Shown here: positions 17,930-26,388 of the stretch, piece after piece
Numbering within the stretch: the stretch's first letter is position 1
Layout: each line of letters starts with the position of its first letter
Assembly (NCBI GenBank): GCA_963801065.1
Contig: CAWDDG010000005.1
Coordinates: 245,521 to 309,520 of the forward strand
DNA from: CAWDDG01 sp963801065
GTDB lineage: Bacteria; Actinomycetota; Actinomycetes; Jiangellales; Jiangellaceae
Direction: 5' to 3'
Length of the DNA stretch: 64,000 bases
The notes under the pieces: model-generated
The model's database searches: none
What the model was told of the DNA's origin: nothing
The model's input: only the letters and a program-made list of their open reading frames with translations
Position numbers and translations under genes: made by a program

Positions 17930-18744
17930 TGCGAGCTGCACGCACGTTACACCGCCGTCACCATTGGCGGTTTGATAGTGGCATGAGCGCAGAATCGGCC
18001 CTTCAGGCTCACCGGACCCTGGTCGTCGGCGCTGCCGCCGCCGCGCCGCTGGTGGCCTGCGCGGCGCTCGTCCCGTTCCGGGACAGCGTGGCGAACACCA
18101 ATGCCGCTCTCGGGCTGGTCCTCATCGTCGTCATTGCGGCCTCCACCGGTGTCCGGCCGGCCGGCATCGTCGCCGCGCTGTCGAGCGCAGCGTGGTTCGA
18201 CTTCTTCCTCACCGAGCCCTACAACCGGTTCACCATCACCGACCGCGCAGACATCGAGACCACGGTGCTGCTCGTGCTGGTCGGCGCCGCAGTGACCGAG
18301 GTGGCGCTGTGGGGCCGTCGCCAACAAGCCCGCGCGAGCCGGCAGCAGGGCTACCTGGCCGGTGTGCTCAGCACCGCCGCGACCGTCGCCGCCGGCCGGT
18401 CGTCGACCAGCTCGCTCATCGATCACGTCGCCGAACAGATCGTCGAGGTCCTCCAGATCGACAACTGCCGCTTCGACTCCGGCGCCGGCTCGGGCCTTCC
18501 CACCCTCGAGAACGACGGAACCGTGGTCCACAACGGCCGCACGGTCAATGTCGATCGCAGCGGCCTGCCCGTCGATTCCGAGATTGCGCTCGTGATCCAG
18601 AGTGGTGGCGTCGTTCGTGGTCGCTTCCTGCTCACCGCCGCCACCCGGGTCGTCCGGCCGTCGCTGGAACAACGCCTGGTCGCGATCGCGCTTGCCAACC
18701 AGGTGGGCGCCGCGCTCGCCGTGTCCGCCTCAGGTCAGACTTGA
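17926..18744 (+). CDS. DUF4118 (KdpD-type) membrane protein with GAF-like tail
   Basis: About 272 residues from ATG 17926, overlapping the KdpD-N stop by ATGA; the internal ATG 17983 (MSAESALQAHRTLVVG) is an alternative that trims a weak N-terminus. The DUF4118 four-helix region (LGLVLIVVIAASTGVRPAGI, then SAAWFDFFLTEPYNRFTITD) is the KdpD membrane module. It is followed by a GAF-like domain to the end. No kinase domain follows. With the upstream gene this looks like KdpD split into two polypeptides that together lack the catalytic half. Confidence 0.78.
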   Translation: MMRAARTLHRRHHWRFDSGMSAESALQAHRTLVVGAAAAAPLVACAALVPFRDSVANTNAALGLVLIVVIAASTGVRPAGIVAALSSAAWFDFFLTEPYNRFTITDRADIETTVLLVLVGAAVTEVALWGRRQQARASRQQGYLAGVLSTAATVAAGRSSTSSLIDHVAEQIVEVLQIDNCRFDSGAGSGLPTLENDGTVVHNGRTVNVDRSGLPVDSEIALVIQSGGVVRGRFLLTAATRVVRPSLEQRLVAIALANQVGAALAVSASGQT

Positions 18745-18858
18745 TCCGCTTTAGTCTGAGAGTCCCAGCCACAGAACTACTGGAGAATCAGGGCCTGGCA
18801 ATCCCAGACGAGTTGTCGAGGTTCGGTGAGCTAAGAGGCAGTTGAGGAGCGCATAGCG

Positions 18859-20397
18859 ATGTCGGATGGGCCGGCGGGTTCGGCGGCTGAGCCAGGGACG
18901 AATGCCGGGTCGTTCACTGATCTCGTGGACGAGTATCGGCGGGTCCGCGGTGAGCTCGAACGGGTCATCTTGCCGCTGGCCACCTCGGTGGACGGGCGCA
19001 AGTTCACGTTCCAGGCGTCCTTGCACCAGTTGCTGCTGCAGACGGGTGGCTACGTCGTCCTCGAGGGCGAAGGTCAACGGCGGCTTGGGCAGGTCCTGAC
19101 AATGCGCGCGGACTCCGCGTCCGCCACCGACGTGGGGTTCGACGGCACGACGTCCAGCACGATGATCCGCTTGGCGCGCGGCGACGGCGTGATCCTGGAC
19201 GGGGATCTCCGGCCCTTCCATGACGCCCTCGTTCGGCCGGCGGAACCCGATGAAGTCGATGCCTGGTTCGAACGAGTACGACCGAACCGTTCCGCGTTGA
19301 CCATCGGAGAGCTGCTGCTCGCACCGGGGGTGGCGGCAGCTGTTGATGCCGGAGGCTTCAACCGGCATACCTTCATGTGCGGTCAGTCCGGCTCGGGCAA
19401 GACCTACTCGCTCGGGCTCGTTCTGGAGCGTCTCCTGGTAGGCACCAGTCTGCGCATGGTCATTCTCGATCCCAACTCCGACTACGCCCGCATGTCCGAG
19501 GTCCGAGACAGCACCGACCCGGCCGTCGCCGCGGAGTACGCCGCCGCGGCCAGTGGGGTGTCGGTCTGGTGGAACAACCCTGGGGCGGACCATCCGCTTC
19601 GCCTGCAATTCACCGAAGTCGACCCCGCGGCACAGGCCGCCGTGCTCGGCCTCGATCCGATCCGCGACCGCGCGGAGTACGCCGCGCTCTCCGGTATCCT
19701 CGCCGCGGGCGAGAAGGGCCGCCCTCTGATCAGCGGCCTCGATGCCCTGCTGTCTTCGGACAATCCCGATGTGCACCAGCTCGGCTTGCGGGCAGCCAAC
19801 CTCGGTGTTCTTGGCTGGTCCATCTGGAGCGGCGGCGGCCAGGGAAGGTCACTGGTCGAGGAGCTGGAAGAGCCGACCGCACGATGCCTGGTCGTCGACC
19901 TGGGCTCGCTCGACACCATCAACGAGCAGCGACTCATCTCCGAAACCGTGCTGTCGACACTGTGGCGCAACCGGTCGCGCCGCGAGCCATGCCTGATCGT
20001 CATCGACGAGGCCCACAACGTCTGCCCCAGCCAACCGGCCGACACAGTGACCGCTCTCGCCACGAACTATGCATCGCTGATCGCGGCGGAAGGGCGGAAG
20101 TTCGGGCTCTACCTACTGACTTCGACGCAGCGCCCACAGAAGGTAAATGACGAAGTGCTGTCCCAGTGCGACAACCTGCTGCTGATGCGGATGAACTCCG
20201 AGGCAGACCTCGGCTACCTCCGCGACGCCTTCTCGTTCGTCCCGGCCGGCCTGGTCGAACGGGCCACCACCTTCCAGTTGGGCCAAGGCTTGGTGGCCGG
20301 CAAGTTCTTCCCGCACGCCACGTACGTGCAGTTCGGCCAGCGACTCTCGCAGGAAGGCGGCGCCGACATACCGACGTCGTGGGCAACTCCAGGCTGA
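18859..20397 (+). CDS. HerA/DUF87-type ATPase
   Basis: A 512-residue P-loop ATPase. Walker A is CGQSGSGKTYSLGLVLERLL (residues 174-193, P-loop 175-182), and ILDPNSDYARMSEV follows, typical of HerA/FtsK-like DUF87 ATPases. Walker B is CLIVIDEAHN near residue 380, and a sensor-like segment LLTSTQRPQKVNDEVLSQCD follows. The N-terminal 150 residues resemble a HAS-barrel. HerA proteins form hexameric DNA translocases, usually partnered with NurA nuclease, or with SIR2 and other effectors in phage defence. No partner is adjacent here, so its role is open. The start ATG 18859 lies behind GAGGAG. Confidence 0.82.
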   Translation: MSDGPAGSAAEPGTNAGSFTDLVDEYRRVRGELERVILPLATSVDGRKFTFQASLHQLLLQTGGYVVLEGEGQRRLGQVLTMRADSASATDVGFDGTTSSTMIRLARGDGVILDGDLRPFHDALVRPAEPDEVDAWFERVRPNRSALTIGELLLAPGVAAAVDAGGFNRHTFMCGQSGSGKTYSLGLVLERLLVGTSLRMVILDPNSDYARMSEVRDSTDPAVAAEYAAAASGVSVWWNNPGADHPLRLQFTEVDPAAQAAVLGLDPIRDRAEYAALSGILAAGEKGRPLISGLDALLSSDNPDVHQLGLRAANLGVLGWSIWSGGGQGRSLVEELEEPTARCLVVDLGSLDTINEQRLISETVLSTLWRNRSRREPCLIVIDEAHNVCPSQPADTVTALATNYASLIAAEGRKFGLYLLTSTQRPQKVNDEVLSQCDNLLLMRMNSEADLGYLRDAFSFVPAGLVERATTFQLGQGLVAGKFFPHATYVQFGQRLSQEGGADIPTSWATPG

Positions 20398-20561
20398 CCG
20401 GAAGCAGGTACCTTCGTCGTGAGGAGCGGCTGAAGGTCAGCCCGCGCCAGGCACAGCCACCGATGGCCCGCACGATGAGCTGCAGGTGGCGTTTCAATCG
20501 CGTCGACGCACCGGCGCGCGGTTCCGGCCGATACGTGGTGATGTCAACGATGATCCGTGCG

Positions 20562-21533
20562 TCAGACGGTGATGACGACCTTTCCTCGGGCGTGTCCCTC
20601 GTCCACGTATCGGATGGCCTTGGGCGCCTCGCTCAACGGGTAGGTCCGGTCGATGACCGGTGTGACCTTCCCGGCTTCGATGAGCTCCTTGAGGACGAGC
20701 ATGTCCTTGTGGTTCTCCGAGGAGACGAACATCGTCAGCTTCTGACCCACGAACGGGGACAGCAGGAGCGCCCGCAGCTGGCGATCGAGGCCGCCGAGCC
20801 ACCGGCCGCCCGTCTCTCCTCCGACGATGACGAGCGTCCCCTTCGGGGTAAGGGCCCGGCGCAGGCGCGCCAACGACGAGTTCCCGCCGATGTCGAGGAT
20901 CAGGTCGTAGCGCTGCCTCCCGTCGGCGAAGTCGTCACGCGTGTAGTCGATGACGTGGTCGGCGCCCAGGGAACGGACCATGTCCGCTTTCGTGGTGCTG
21001 CACACGCCGGTGACCTCTGCCCCGAACGCCTTGGCCAGCTGCACCGCGTAGGTCCCTACGCCGCCCGACGCGCCGATGACGAGCACCTTCTGCCCCGCCT
21101 CGACCCGTCCGTGGTCACGTAGGGCTTGCAGGGCGGTCAGGCCGGAGATGGCGACCACCGCCGCCTGTTCGAAGGTGAGGTTCGCCGGCTTGGGCGCGAG
21201 CTTGTTCTCGGGAGCGCGCGCGTACTCGGCGTACGAGCCCTTGCCGATGCCGAACACCTCATCGCCGGGCTGGAACCTGGTCACCTCCTTGCCGACGGCC
21301 TCCACGACCCCGGCCACGTCCGAGCCCGGGACGGGAGTCTTGGGCGCCCGGAGCCCGTAGCCCGCGAGGCGTATCGGGTACGCCAAACCCGTCATGAGGT
21401 GCCAAACGCCCCGATCCACGCCGGCCGCATGCACGCGGACCAGCACCTCGTCGTCGGCGATCTCGGGCTTGTCGATGTCGCGGAATTCGAGAACATCCGT
21501 CGAACCGTAGGTGTCTTGGACGATCGCCTTCAT
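20562..21533 (-). CDS. Zinc-free MDR family NAD(P)H reductase
   Basis: A 323-residue paralogue of 7124-8098. It has MKAIVQDTYGSTDVLEFRDI at the N-terminus, GSDVAGVVEAVG, the NAD(P) motif VLVIGASGGVGTYAVQLAKA and the C-terminal APKAIRYVDEGHARGKVVIT. ATG 21533 is preceded by AAGGAG at good spacing; the longer frame upstream (to 21569) lacks a site. It is transcribed divergently from a TetR gene, and the intergenic region has repeated operator-like sequences, so it is probably induced by a small electrophile or drug. Confidence 0.88.
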   Translation of the reverse strand: MKAIVQDTYGSTDVLEFRDIDKPEIADDEVLVRVHAAGVDRGVWHLMTGLAYPIRLAGYGLRAPKTPVPGSDVAGVVEAVGKEVTRFQPGDEVFGIGKGSYAEYARAPENKLAPKPANLTFEQAAVVAISGLTALQALRDHGRVEAGQKVLVIGASGGVGTYAVQLAKAFGAEVTGVCSTTKADMVRSLGADHVIDYTRDDFADGRQRYDLILDIGGNSSLARLRRALTPKGTLVIVGGETGGRWLGGLDRQLRALLLSPFVGQKLTMFVSSENHKDMLVLKELIEAGKVTPVIDRTYPLSEAPKAIRYVDEGHARGKVVITV

Positions 21534-21578
21534 GACCAGCTCCTTGCTGAGGGCCGGTCCGACCGGCATCGAGGCGTA

Positions 21579-21653
21579 CTTACGTTGTACGCTTACGATG
21601 TAAGCTACACCGGTCGCTAAGTCTGTCCACCCCCATGCGGCTTACGTTGTACG
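21579..21653. promoter_or_regulatory. Operator sites between MDR reductase and TetR genes
   Basis: Three related sequences occur in 75 bases: ACTTACGTTGTACGC (21579-21593), the perfect inverted repeat GCTTACGATGTAAGC (21591-21605) and GCTTACGTTGTACG (21640-21653). They share CTTACGWTGTA. Their position between divergent genes fits TetR autoregulation and control of the reductase. Confidence 0.65.
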
Positions 21654-21680
21654 TTCTTTTCGCGCGCCAGGAGGATCCCG

Positions 21681-22379
21681 ATGCCGACGGAGACCGATTC
21701 GAACGCCCAGCGGCGAGGCCGTTTGAGCAGAGAGCGGGTGCTGCGCGCCGCCGTCGCTCTTGCCGACCAGAGCGGGATCGAGTCGCTGACCATGCGCAGG
21801 CTCGGCCACGAGCTCGGGGTCGAGGCGATGTCGCTGTACAACCACGTCGCCAACAAGGACGACATCCTCGATGGCATCGTCGACCTGGTCCTGAGCGACA
21901 TCGACGTACCTCCGACAGGAACCGACTGGAAGACCGCTATGCGTCAGCGGTCGATCTCGGCCCACGAGGTCCTACTGGCCCACCCCTGGGCGGCGATGCT
22001 CATCATGTCGCGCTTCAACATCGGCCCGGGCATGACGCGCTACCTGGATGCGACGCTCGGACGGCTGCGGGAAGGCGGTTTCTCGATCACGGGTGCGCTC
22101 GATGCCTGGAACACCCTGGACAGCCACCTCTACGGGTTCACGCTCCAGGAGCTCAACCTGCCGTTCGAGGTCGAAGAGACGCAGCAGGTGTCGGCCGACG
22201 TCGTCGGCCAGCTTCCCGCAGAGGAGTATCCCCACGTCGTCGAGGTCATCACCGAGATCATGCAGTCCGGACGCGAGGAGGACTTCGAGTTCGGACTCGA
22301 GCTGATCCTCGACGGTCTCGAGAGAAACCTCGACGACGGGTCACGCCGTAGCCGACGCTCCACGTCAGCCGGCGCCTGA
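21681..22379 (+). CDS. TetR/AcrR family regulator with TetR_C-type ligand domain
   Basis: A 232-residue protein from ATG 21681 behind AGGAGG. The HTH is GIESLTMRRLGHELGVEAMS followed by LYNHVANKDDILDGIVD. The C-terminal domain (HEVLLAHPWAAMLIMSRFNI, then LDSHLYGFTLQELNLPF) matches the tetracycline-repressor C-terminal family. It faces the MDR reductase and is the likely repressor of both genes through the repeats at 21579-21653. Confidence 0.87.
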   Translation: MPTETDSNAQRRGRLSRERVLRAAVALADQSGIESLTMRRLGHELGVEAMSLYNHVANKDDILDGIVDLVLSDIDVPPTGTDWKTAMRQRSISAHEVLLAHPWAAMLIMSRFNIGPGMTRYLDATLGRLREGGFSITGALDAWNTLDSHLYGFTLQELNLPFEVEETQQVSADVVGQLPAEEYPHVVEVITEIMQSGREEDFEFGLELILDGLERNLDDGSRRSRRSTSAGA

Positions 22380-22574
22380 TTGGTCAGGTCGCTCTCGATG
22401 TTGGCCCGATTGGGGCGGACTTCTTGCGGGATCCGCCGAATCGTCCCCACCTGGTTCCCTCCCAGGACGGGATGGAGGACCATCGGCCGATCGAACGCGC
22501 CGCGGGATCCATACTTGCCATTACCGCGGCCTATCGATCAACGACCGAGGATCTGCGGAGGCGGTGAGCACGCT

Positions 22575-22973
22575 GTGACCAATGTCCTGATGCCGGACCT
22601 GGTCGTGGGCCTGATCAGAGTCCGCGACGCCAGGGAGCGCTCCGCTGACCAAGGCGCCGGGATCGTCGCGTACGTCGCCGAGCTGACGGCCACCGTCCAC
22701 AACCGAGGAGACGCCCTCGCTGACGAGACCACCACGCGCTTCTGGGTGCGGGGCTCCGACATCGACCGGGAACTGCGGGTCGTCTATACCCCCGAATTGC
22801 CGCCAGGCGACGAGATTGAGGTCACCGCTCTGTGGGACGTCCGCGACCGTCGCGGCGAGTACGTGATCACCGTGACCGCCGACGCGTTCTCGCAGATCGA
22901 GGAGGTGCGCACGGACAACAACTCGGCGAGCATCCACGTCGCCGTTCGGGACACCCGCGTCGACCCCTTCTGA
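22575..22973 (+). CDS. Small CARDB-domain protein
   Basis: A 132-residue protein from GTG 22575 (MTNVLMPDLVVGLIRVRDAR). It is one immunoglobulin-like CARDB domain: ELTATVHNRGDALADETTTR, then GDEIEVTALWDVRDRRGEYV and the closing SQIEEVRTDNNSASIHVAV. CARDB is an adhesion or scaffold fold usually repeated within large secreted proteins; here it stands alone without a signal peptide. GGAGG at 22557-22561 is rather far from the start. The function is unknown. Confidence 0.7.
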   Translation: MTNVLMPDLVVGLIRVRDARERSADQGAGIVAYVAELTATVHNRGDALADETTTRFWVRGSDIDRELRVVYTPELPPGDEIEVTALWDVRDRRGEYVITVTADAFSQIEEVRTDNNSASIHVAVRDTRVDPF

Positions 22974-23030
22974 GTCCGCGGATTGACGCGTGTATCGGCG
23001 GTCGACGGTCAAGCCAGCCGATCGATCCAC

Positions 23031-23326
23031 ATGCCGACTGTCAACCTGCGGTTCCACGCGTGCGCCGACGAGCTCATGGAGCTGGCGCGCGCATGGAGCG
23101 GGCAGCACGGGCTCATGGTCCCCGTCGAGGAGAGCTTTCCGGAGTACCGGGCGATCCCGGTACCCGATGGTGACCCGCGCTGCTCAAGGAGGTCACCCAT
23201 GGCCTCAATTTCCGCACGGATCGATCGTTCGGCGAGATTTCCGAACCCGAGGACGAGCTGCGGCGGGTCAGGCGCCTTGTTGGCTCGGTTTGTGCTCATC
23301 CCGTACAAGCCGAGGAACGAGCGTGA
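23031..23326 (+). pseudogene. Unrecognised small gene with a frameshift
   Basis: From ATG 23031 the frame reads MPTVNLRFHACADELMELAR through RAIPVPDGDP. After a one-base shift near 23176 it continues plausibly as ALLKEVTHGLNFRTDRSFGE and ISEPEDELRRVRRLVGSVCA to a TGA at 23324-23326. Codon usage in both halves is actinobacterial. I do not recognise the family. The stretch 22974-23413 contains nothing else I can support. Confidence 0.4.
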
Positions 23327-23413
23327 GCGGACGCCACGACGTGCGCCTCGCTGGCACCGGCGGGCAAATGACCGCGTCGATGTGCCACATGGGTAAGCGT
23401 CACTTGCGGGGCC

Positions 23414-23752
23414 TCACGGCCGGGCGTTGGCCTCCTCGACGGTAAGTTCCGCCGCAGGGTCGGCCTCGAGGCGCTCGTCCGGGATAGGCAGCCCACTTCG
23501 GATGGACCGCCCAAACGTCCCGTTGTCCAGTCGCTGCTCAGCGCGGTCGAGCGCGGCCAACCGTTCACGCAACCCTTCCGCAAGAGCGTCGTCCATGCCC
23601 TGAGCGGCCAATGGCTGCGCGCGGTCGGAGACGTCTCCTGTCTCGTTTTCGGCCTCCCGGTCTTGCTGCCCGGCCGCCTCGGTGGCCCCGAGCAGTCTCC
23701 GCACTTCGGCTCGCTCGGCACGCACCCGCGCCCGCGCCTCATCCTCGTCCAT
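23414..23752 (-). CDS. TraR/DksA-like protein lacking the zinc cysteines
   Basis: A 112-residue protein from ATG 23752. The N-terminal coiled-coil (DEDEARARVRAERAEVRRLL, then GLRERLAALDRAEQRLDNGT) and the C-terminal knuckle (GRSIRSGLPIPDERLEADPA) match DksA/TraR proteins in order. The four zinc cysteines expected around GRxxRxGxPIP are all replaced and the protein has no Cys. Such Cys-free relatives occur in actinobacteria. It may bind the RNA polymerase secondary channel through its coiled-coil tip, but this is untested. Confidence 0.75.
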   Translation of the reverse strand: MDEDEARARVRAERAEVRRLLGATEAAGQQDREAENETGDVSDRAQPLAAQGMDDALAEGLRERLAALDRAEQRLDNGTFGRSIRSGLPIPDERLEADPAAELTVEEANARP

Positions 23753-23910
23753 CTGTTCTCCTCTGTTGCACATCGGTGAATACACCAACATCACGGTGCT
23801 GGGAGTCCTAGCAGATTACTCACGGGACCGTGCGGCCGAGCGCGACCCCACGGACGCTGTCATGCCTGCCAGCGCAGGTCCTAGAGCCGATGTCGACCTA
23901 GAGCGACCTA

Positions 23911-23964
23911 GAGCCGGCGCCGGGACTCGAACCTGGAACCGCCCGATTACAAGCGGGATGCTCT
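23911..23964 (-). other. tRNA-Thr(TGT) 3' remnant, probable attachment site
   Basis: On the minus strand this 54-base piece reads AGAGCATCCCGCTTGTAATC, then GGTTCGAGTCCCGG and a CGCCGGC acceptor 3' strand: the D-arm end, anticodon arm, T-arm and 3' acceptor of a threonine tRNA. The 5' third is absent, the anticodon stem has lost a base and a T-stem pair is mismatched. It abuts an integrase C-terminus. This is the expected scar of site-specific integration into a tRNA 3' end, not a working tRNA. Confidence 0.7.
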
Positions 23965-24240
23965 GGGCTTACGTTGCAACGCGCCGACCTGGGCCGATGC
24001 CTTCAATTCCGCGGTTGACCTGCGCGTTTGCAGTCCGAGACGACGGACCCCGCTGGACCTCGACGGACGACGCGGAAAGTTCAACGGGGCGCATTTCGGG
24101 GTGCATCTAGCGGTGCATCGAAACGACCGTCCGGCCGGTCGCGCTCGGCGCTGACCGTCCAACGGGTGGCCGTCGTCCTCGCGCGGGATCAGGTGCGCGT
24201 AGACATCGAGGGTGATCCGGTAACCGGCGTGGCCCATTTG
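23947..24240 (-). pseudogene. Tyrosine recombinase (integrase) C-terminal fragment A
   Basis: Starting abruptly at 24240 the minus frame reads QMGHAGYRITLDVYAHLIPR EDD, equivalent to the box II region ending in the catalytic Tyr of phage-type integrases (GHAG...LDVYAHL). The tail reaches its stop inside the tRNA remnant. The Arg-containing catalytic core and N-terminal domains are missing, so it is inactive. Gene end and tRNA 3' end overlap as usual for tRNA-integrating elements. Confidence 0.72.
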
Positions 24241-24392
24241 CTCGCTACGGCCACCTCTACCCCGACGCCCTGGAGCACCTGGCCGACCGGCTCGACGCGG
24301 CCCGCACTGAGGGCCGCACGGACGCAGAACCGATCGAGTCACGCGAGAGACCGATCGAGCTATTCCGGCGTCGGATACGGAATGGCCCATGA
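24240..24392 (+). pseudogene. Tyrosine recombinase (integrase) C-terminal fragment B
   Basis: The plus frame reads ARYGHLYPDALEHLADRLDA and continues to a TGA at 24390-24392. This is the catalytic-Tyr region and C-terminal helix of a second, different tyrosine recombinase (RYGHLYP). It begins exactly where the oppositely oriented fragment A begins, so two integrase genes were joined head to head after losing their 5' parts. Confidence 0.65.
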
Positions 24393-24439
24393 GCTGCGGC
24401 AAGGTGCAGATGGTGGGCGGTGCATCCCAGCTTCGTTCT

Positions 24440-25045
24440 TCAAGGTGTTCTGTGTTGCATCTGGCGTCCTGCCACCACCAGACCGGCGTTCCAACCGGGA
24501 GCTCGGCCGCCGACGGGAGGCTCCAACCCATGGGTGTCAATGCCGGCGCGTGCCAGAAGCCACGAGATCAGCGAGTTTGAGTTCCACATCTCACCCGTTC
24601 GCAGCTCGTCCCGACCCCACAAGGGTGTCGGGACGGAGGGCGCCAGATCGAGAACACGCTGCGCGCGAACGACGTCCGTCGCCACCCGGACCGGACCCAA
24701 CACCGCGTGGGCCAGATCGGGGATGGAGCCTCCCCGCCAACGACGGATCTCGTATCGGAAATGTCGGAATCGGCCGAGCCAGCTCATCCCGACCGGCCCC
24801 CCGGCCACGACCCCGCGTTCTTCCCCTCGCAGGTTCAGGATCGCCGCGGACTCGATGACGAATCGGTCGTCCGGGAGCCAGATCTGCAGCGCGGAGTGGT
24901 AGAGATCCAGTCGCGGGCGATGCTCGACAAGCGCCTTCTGCGCCTCATAGAGCTTCCCGCTCAAGCGGACGACGTACCCACCTGCGCCCAGGGGAATCCA
25001 GTAGAGATCGACAGCAGGTGCGAGGCGCCCTTCTTGCTCATCCAT
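24440..25045 (-). CDS. Conserved actinobacterial protein of unknown function
   Basis: A 201-residue protein beginning MDEQEGRLAPAVDLYWIPLG. The blocks VVRLSGKLYEAQKALVEHRP, FRHFRYEIRRWRGGSIPDLA and RDELRTGEMWNSNSLISWLL look like those of a widespread uncharacterised actinobacterial family. There are no membrane segments and no catalytic motif I recognise. Codon use is normal for the region, so it is likely a real gene, although it sits beside the integrase scar. Confidence 0.65.
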   Translation of the reverse strand: MDEQEGRLAPAVDLYWIPLGAGGYVVRLSGKLYEAQKALVEHRPRLDLYHSALQIWLPDDRFVIESAAILNLRGEERGVVAGGPVGMSWLGRFRHFRYEIRRWRGGSIPDLAHAVLGPVRVATDVVRAQRVLDLAPSVPTPLWGRDELRTGEMWNSNSLISWLLARAGIDTHGLEPPVGGRAPGWNAGLVVAGRQMQHRTP

Positions 25046-25251
25046 GCTGGTCGTCCACCGTCTAGGCTCCTAGCACGGTCTCGGCATAGTCGGGTTTGTG
25101 TGGTTCGTACTAGTTGGGTGAGTGGACTGGGTTGGCTGTAGAACCGGCACGGGTTCCGGCGACCATGTCTGGATTGTCGAAGTCATGACCGCGTCGATCA
25201 GACCCGCGGCGGACCACCTCGGTGCGGAAAAGCGGTCGACGACGTGGGGGA

Positions 25252-26388
25252 TCAAGGTCGGCGGGTTTCGAGAAGCACTTCGGGATACTGTGCTGCCGGG
25301 CCGTCCAGGAGTGCCGCTGGCCGGCCCTTCAGGTGCCGGTCGAAGAACGCCAGCGAGTAGGCATTGACGATGCGGTGCGCCCGTTGCACGCCGATCGGTC
25401 CGAACATGGAGGCGGCCGGCAACCACAATGGCACGTCGGTCATGTCGGCGTGGAACATGCCGGGCACCTGCACGTAGTAGCCGTCGCCGGGCAGGCGCTC
25501 ATACACCGACCGCATGGTGGTCAGGTGCTCGTGGATGTCCGGCTCCGACCACCCGCCGGACCGCCGTCGTTCCAGCCGCATGGTGTCGGCATCCCGAGTG
25601 ATGAACATGGTGGGCTGCCGCAAGCCGGCCCGGATCACCTCGGCGGGCATGAAGGCCTCCATCAGCAGGCCGGCGCGCAGGCGCGGCTCCAGCCGGCAGG
25701 CCTCGCCGCCCACGACGGCGCCCATCGACATCCCGATCAGGCCGGCGCGCTGCAGGTCCAGCCGCCCAGTCAAGATGCCGTTGGGATCGGCCCGGTTGAG
25801 AACGGTGAGCTGATCCAGCGTGAACACGGCGTCCTGGGCGAGATAGGGGATGTGGTCGTCCAGGAACGCGCTATGCGGAGGGTCCCAGCGGGGGTCGTAG
25901 GCGGCCTGGCGCCCATCGGGGAACACCACCGTCACGGCGACATGCGGCTGGTCGATGGCCGCGACGACATAGCCGTGGGAGACCAGCTCCTCGACCTGGA
26001 AGGTGTTCTGCTGGCGATAGCCGAACCTGATCCCTTCCAAGAAGATCAGCACCGGGTAGCTGGGCTGATCAGCTGCCACCGGCGCGGACTCGATGGCGTT
26101 GGTGGTGACGTCCTTCAGCTGCTGGGGGGTGAACTCCGGCAACGGCGTCAGCGCCGGCGCGAGCGCCTCGGCGTCCCGCACGTAGGGAGCACGCGGCGCC
26201 GCTGGGTCAGGTGGGGCCGGATACCACAGCTGCACCATCAGCTCGCGACGGTCATCTGGATCGGCGGTGAAGGCATCCGGACGGTCGGCATCAACCCAGT
26301 GGTAGGTCACCGTGCCGATCCCGTGGTGCCCGGTCGGATGCGGGAAGCGGAACACGGGGCACATGTTAGGCCAGGGGACGACGTCCAT
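25252..26388 (-). CDS. Alpha/beta hydrolase, PAF-acetylhydrolase-like
   Basis: A 378-residue hydrolase. The nucleophile motif is GLIGMSMGAVVGGEA (GMSMG). The N-terminal segment HHGIGTVTYHWVDADRP plus LMVQLWYPA and the oxyanion-side segment YPVLIFLEGI fit the PAF-AH isoform II/plasma-type family. A late GMFHADMTDVPLW supplies the His. The start ATG 26388 overlaps by one base the TGA of a broken upstream frame, so translation was probably coupled. A longer open frame (to 26610) overlaps that remnant and has no signature. Confidence 0.78.
   Translation of the reverse strand: MDVVPWPNMCPVFRFPHPTGHHGIGTVTYHWVDADRPDAFTADPDDRRELMVQLWYPAPPDPAAPRAPYVRDAEALAPALTPLPEFTPQQLKDVTTNAIESAPVAADQPSYPVLIFLEGIRFGYRQQNTFQVEELVSHGYVVAAIDQPHVAVTVVFPDGRQAAYDPRWDPPHSAFLDDHIPYLAQDAVFTLDQLTVLNRADPNGILTGRLDLQRAGLIGMSMGAVVGGEACRLEPRLRAGLLMEAFMPAEVIRAGLRQPTMFITRDADTMRLERRRSGGWSEPDIHEHLTTMRSVYERLPGDGYYVQVPGMFHADMTDVPLWLPAASMFGPIGVQRAHRIVNAYSLAFFDRHLKGRPAALLDGPAAQYPEVLLETRRP

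Noticed and set aside
23911..23964. Functional tRNA gene
   Set aside because: The 5' acceptor strand and D-arm are missing and the anticodon and T stems have mismatches.
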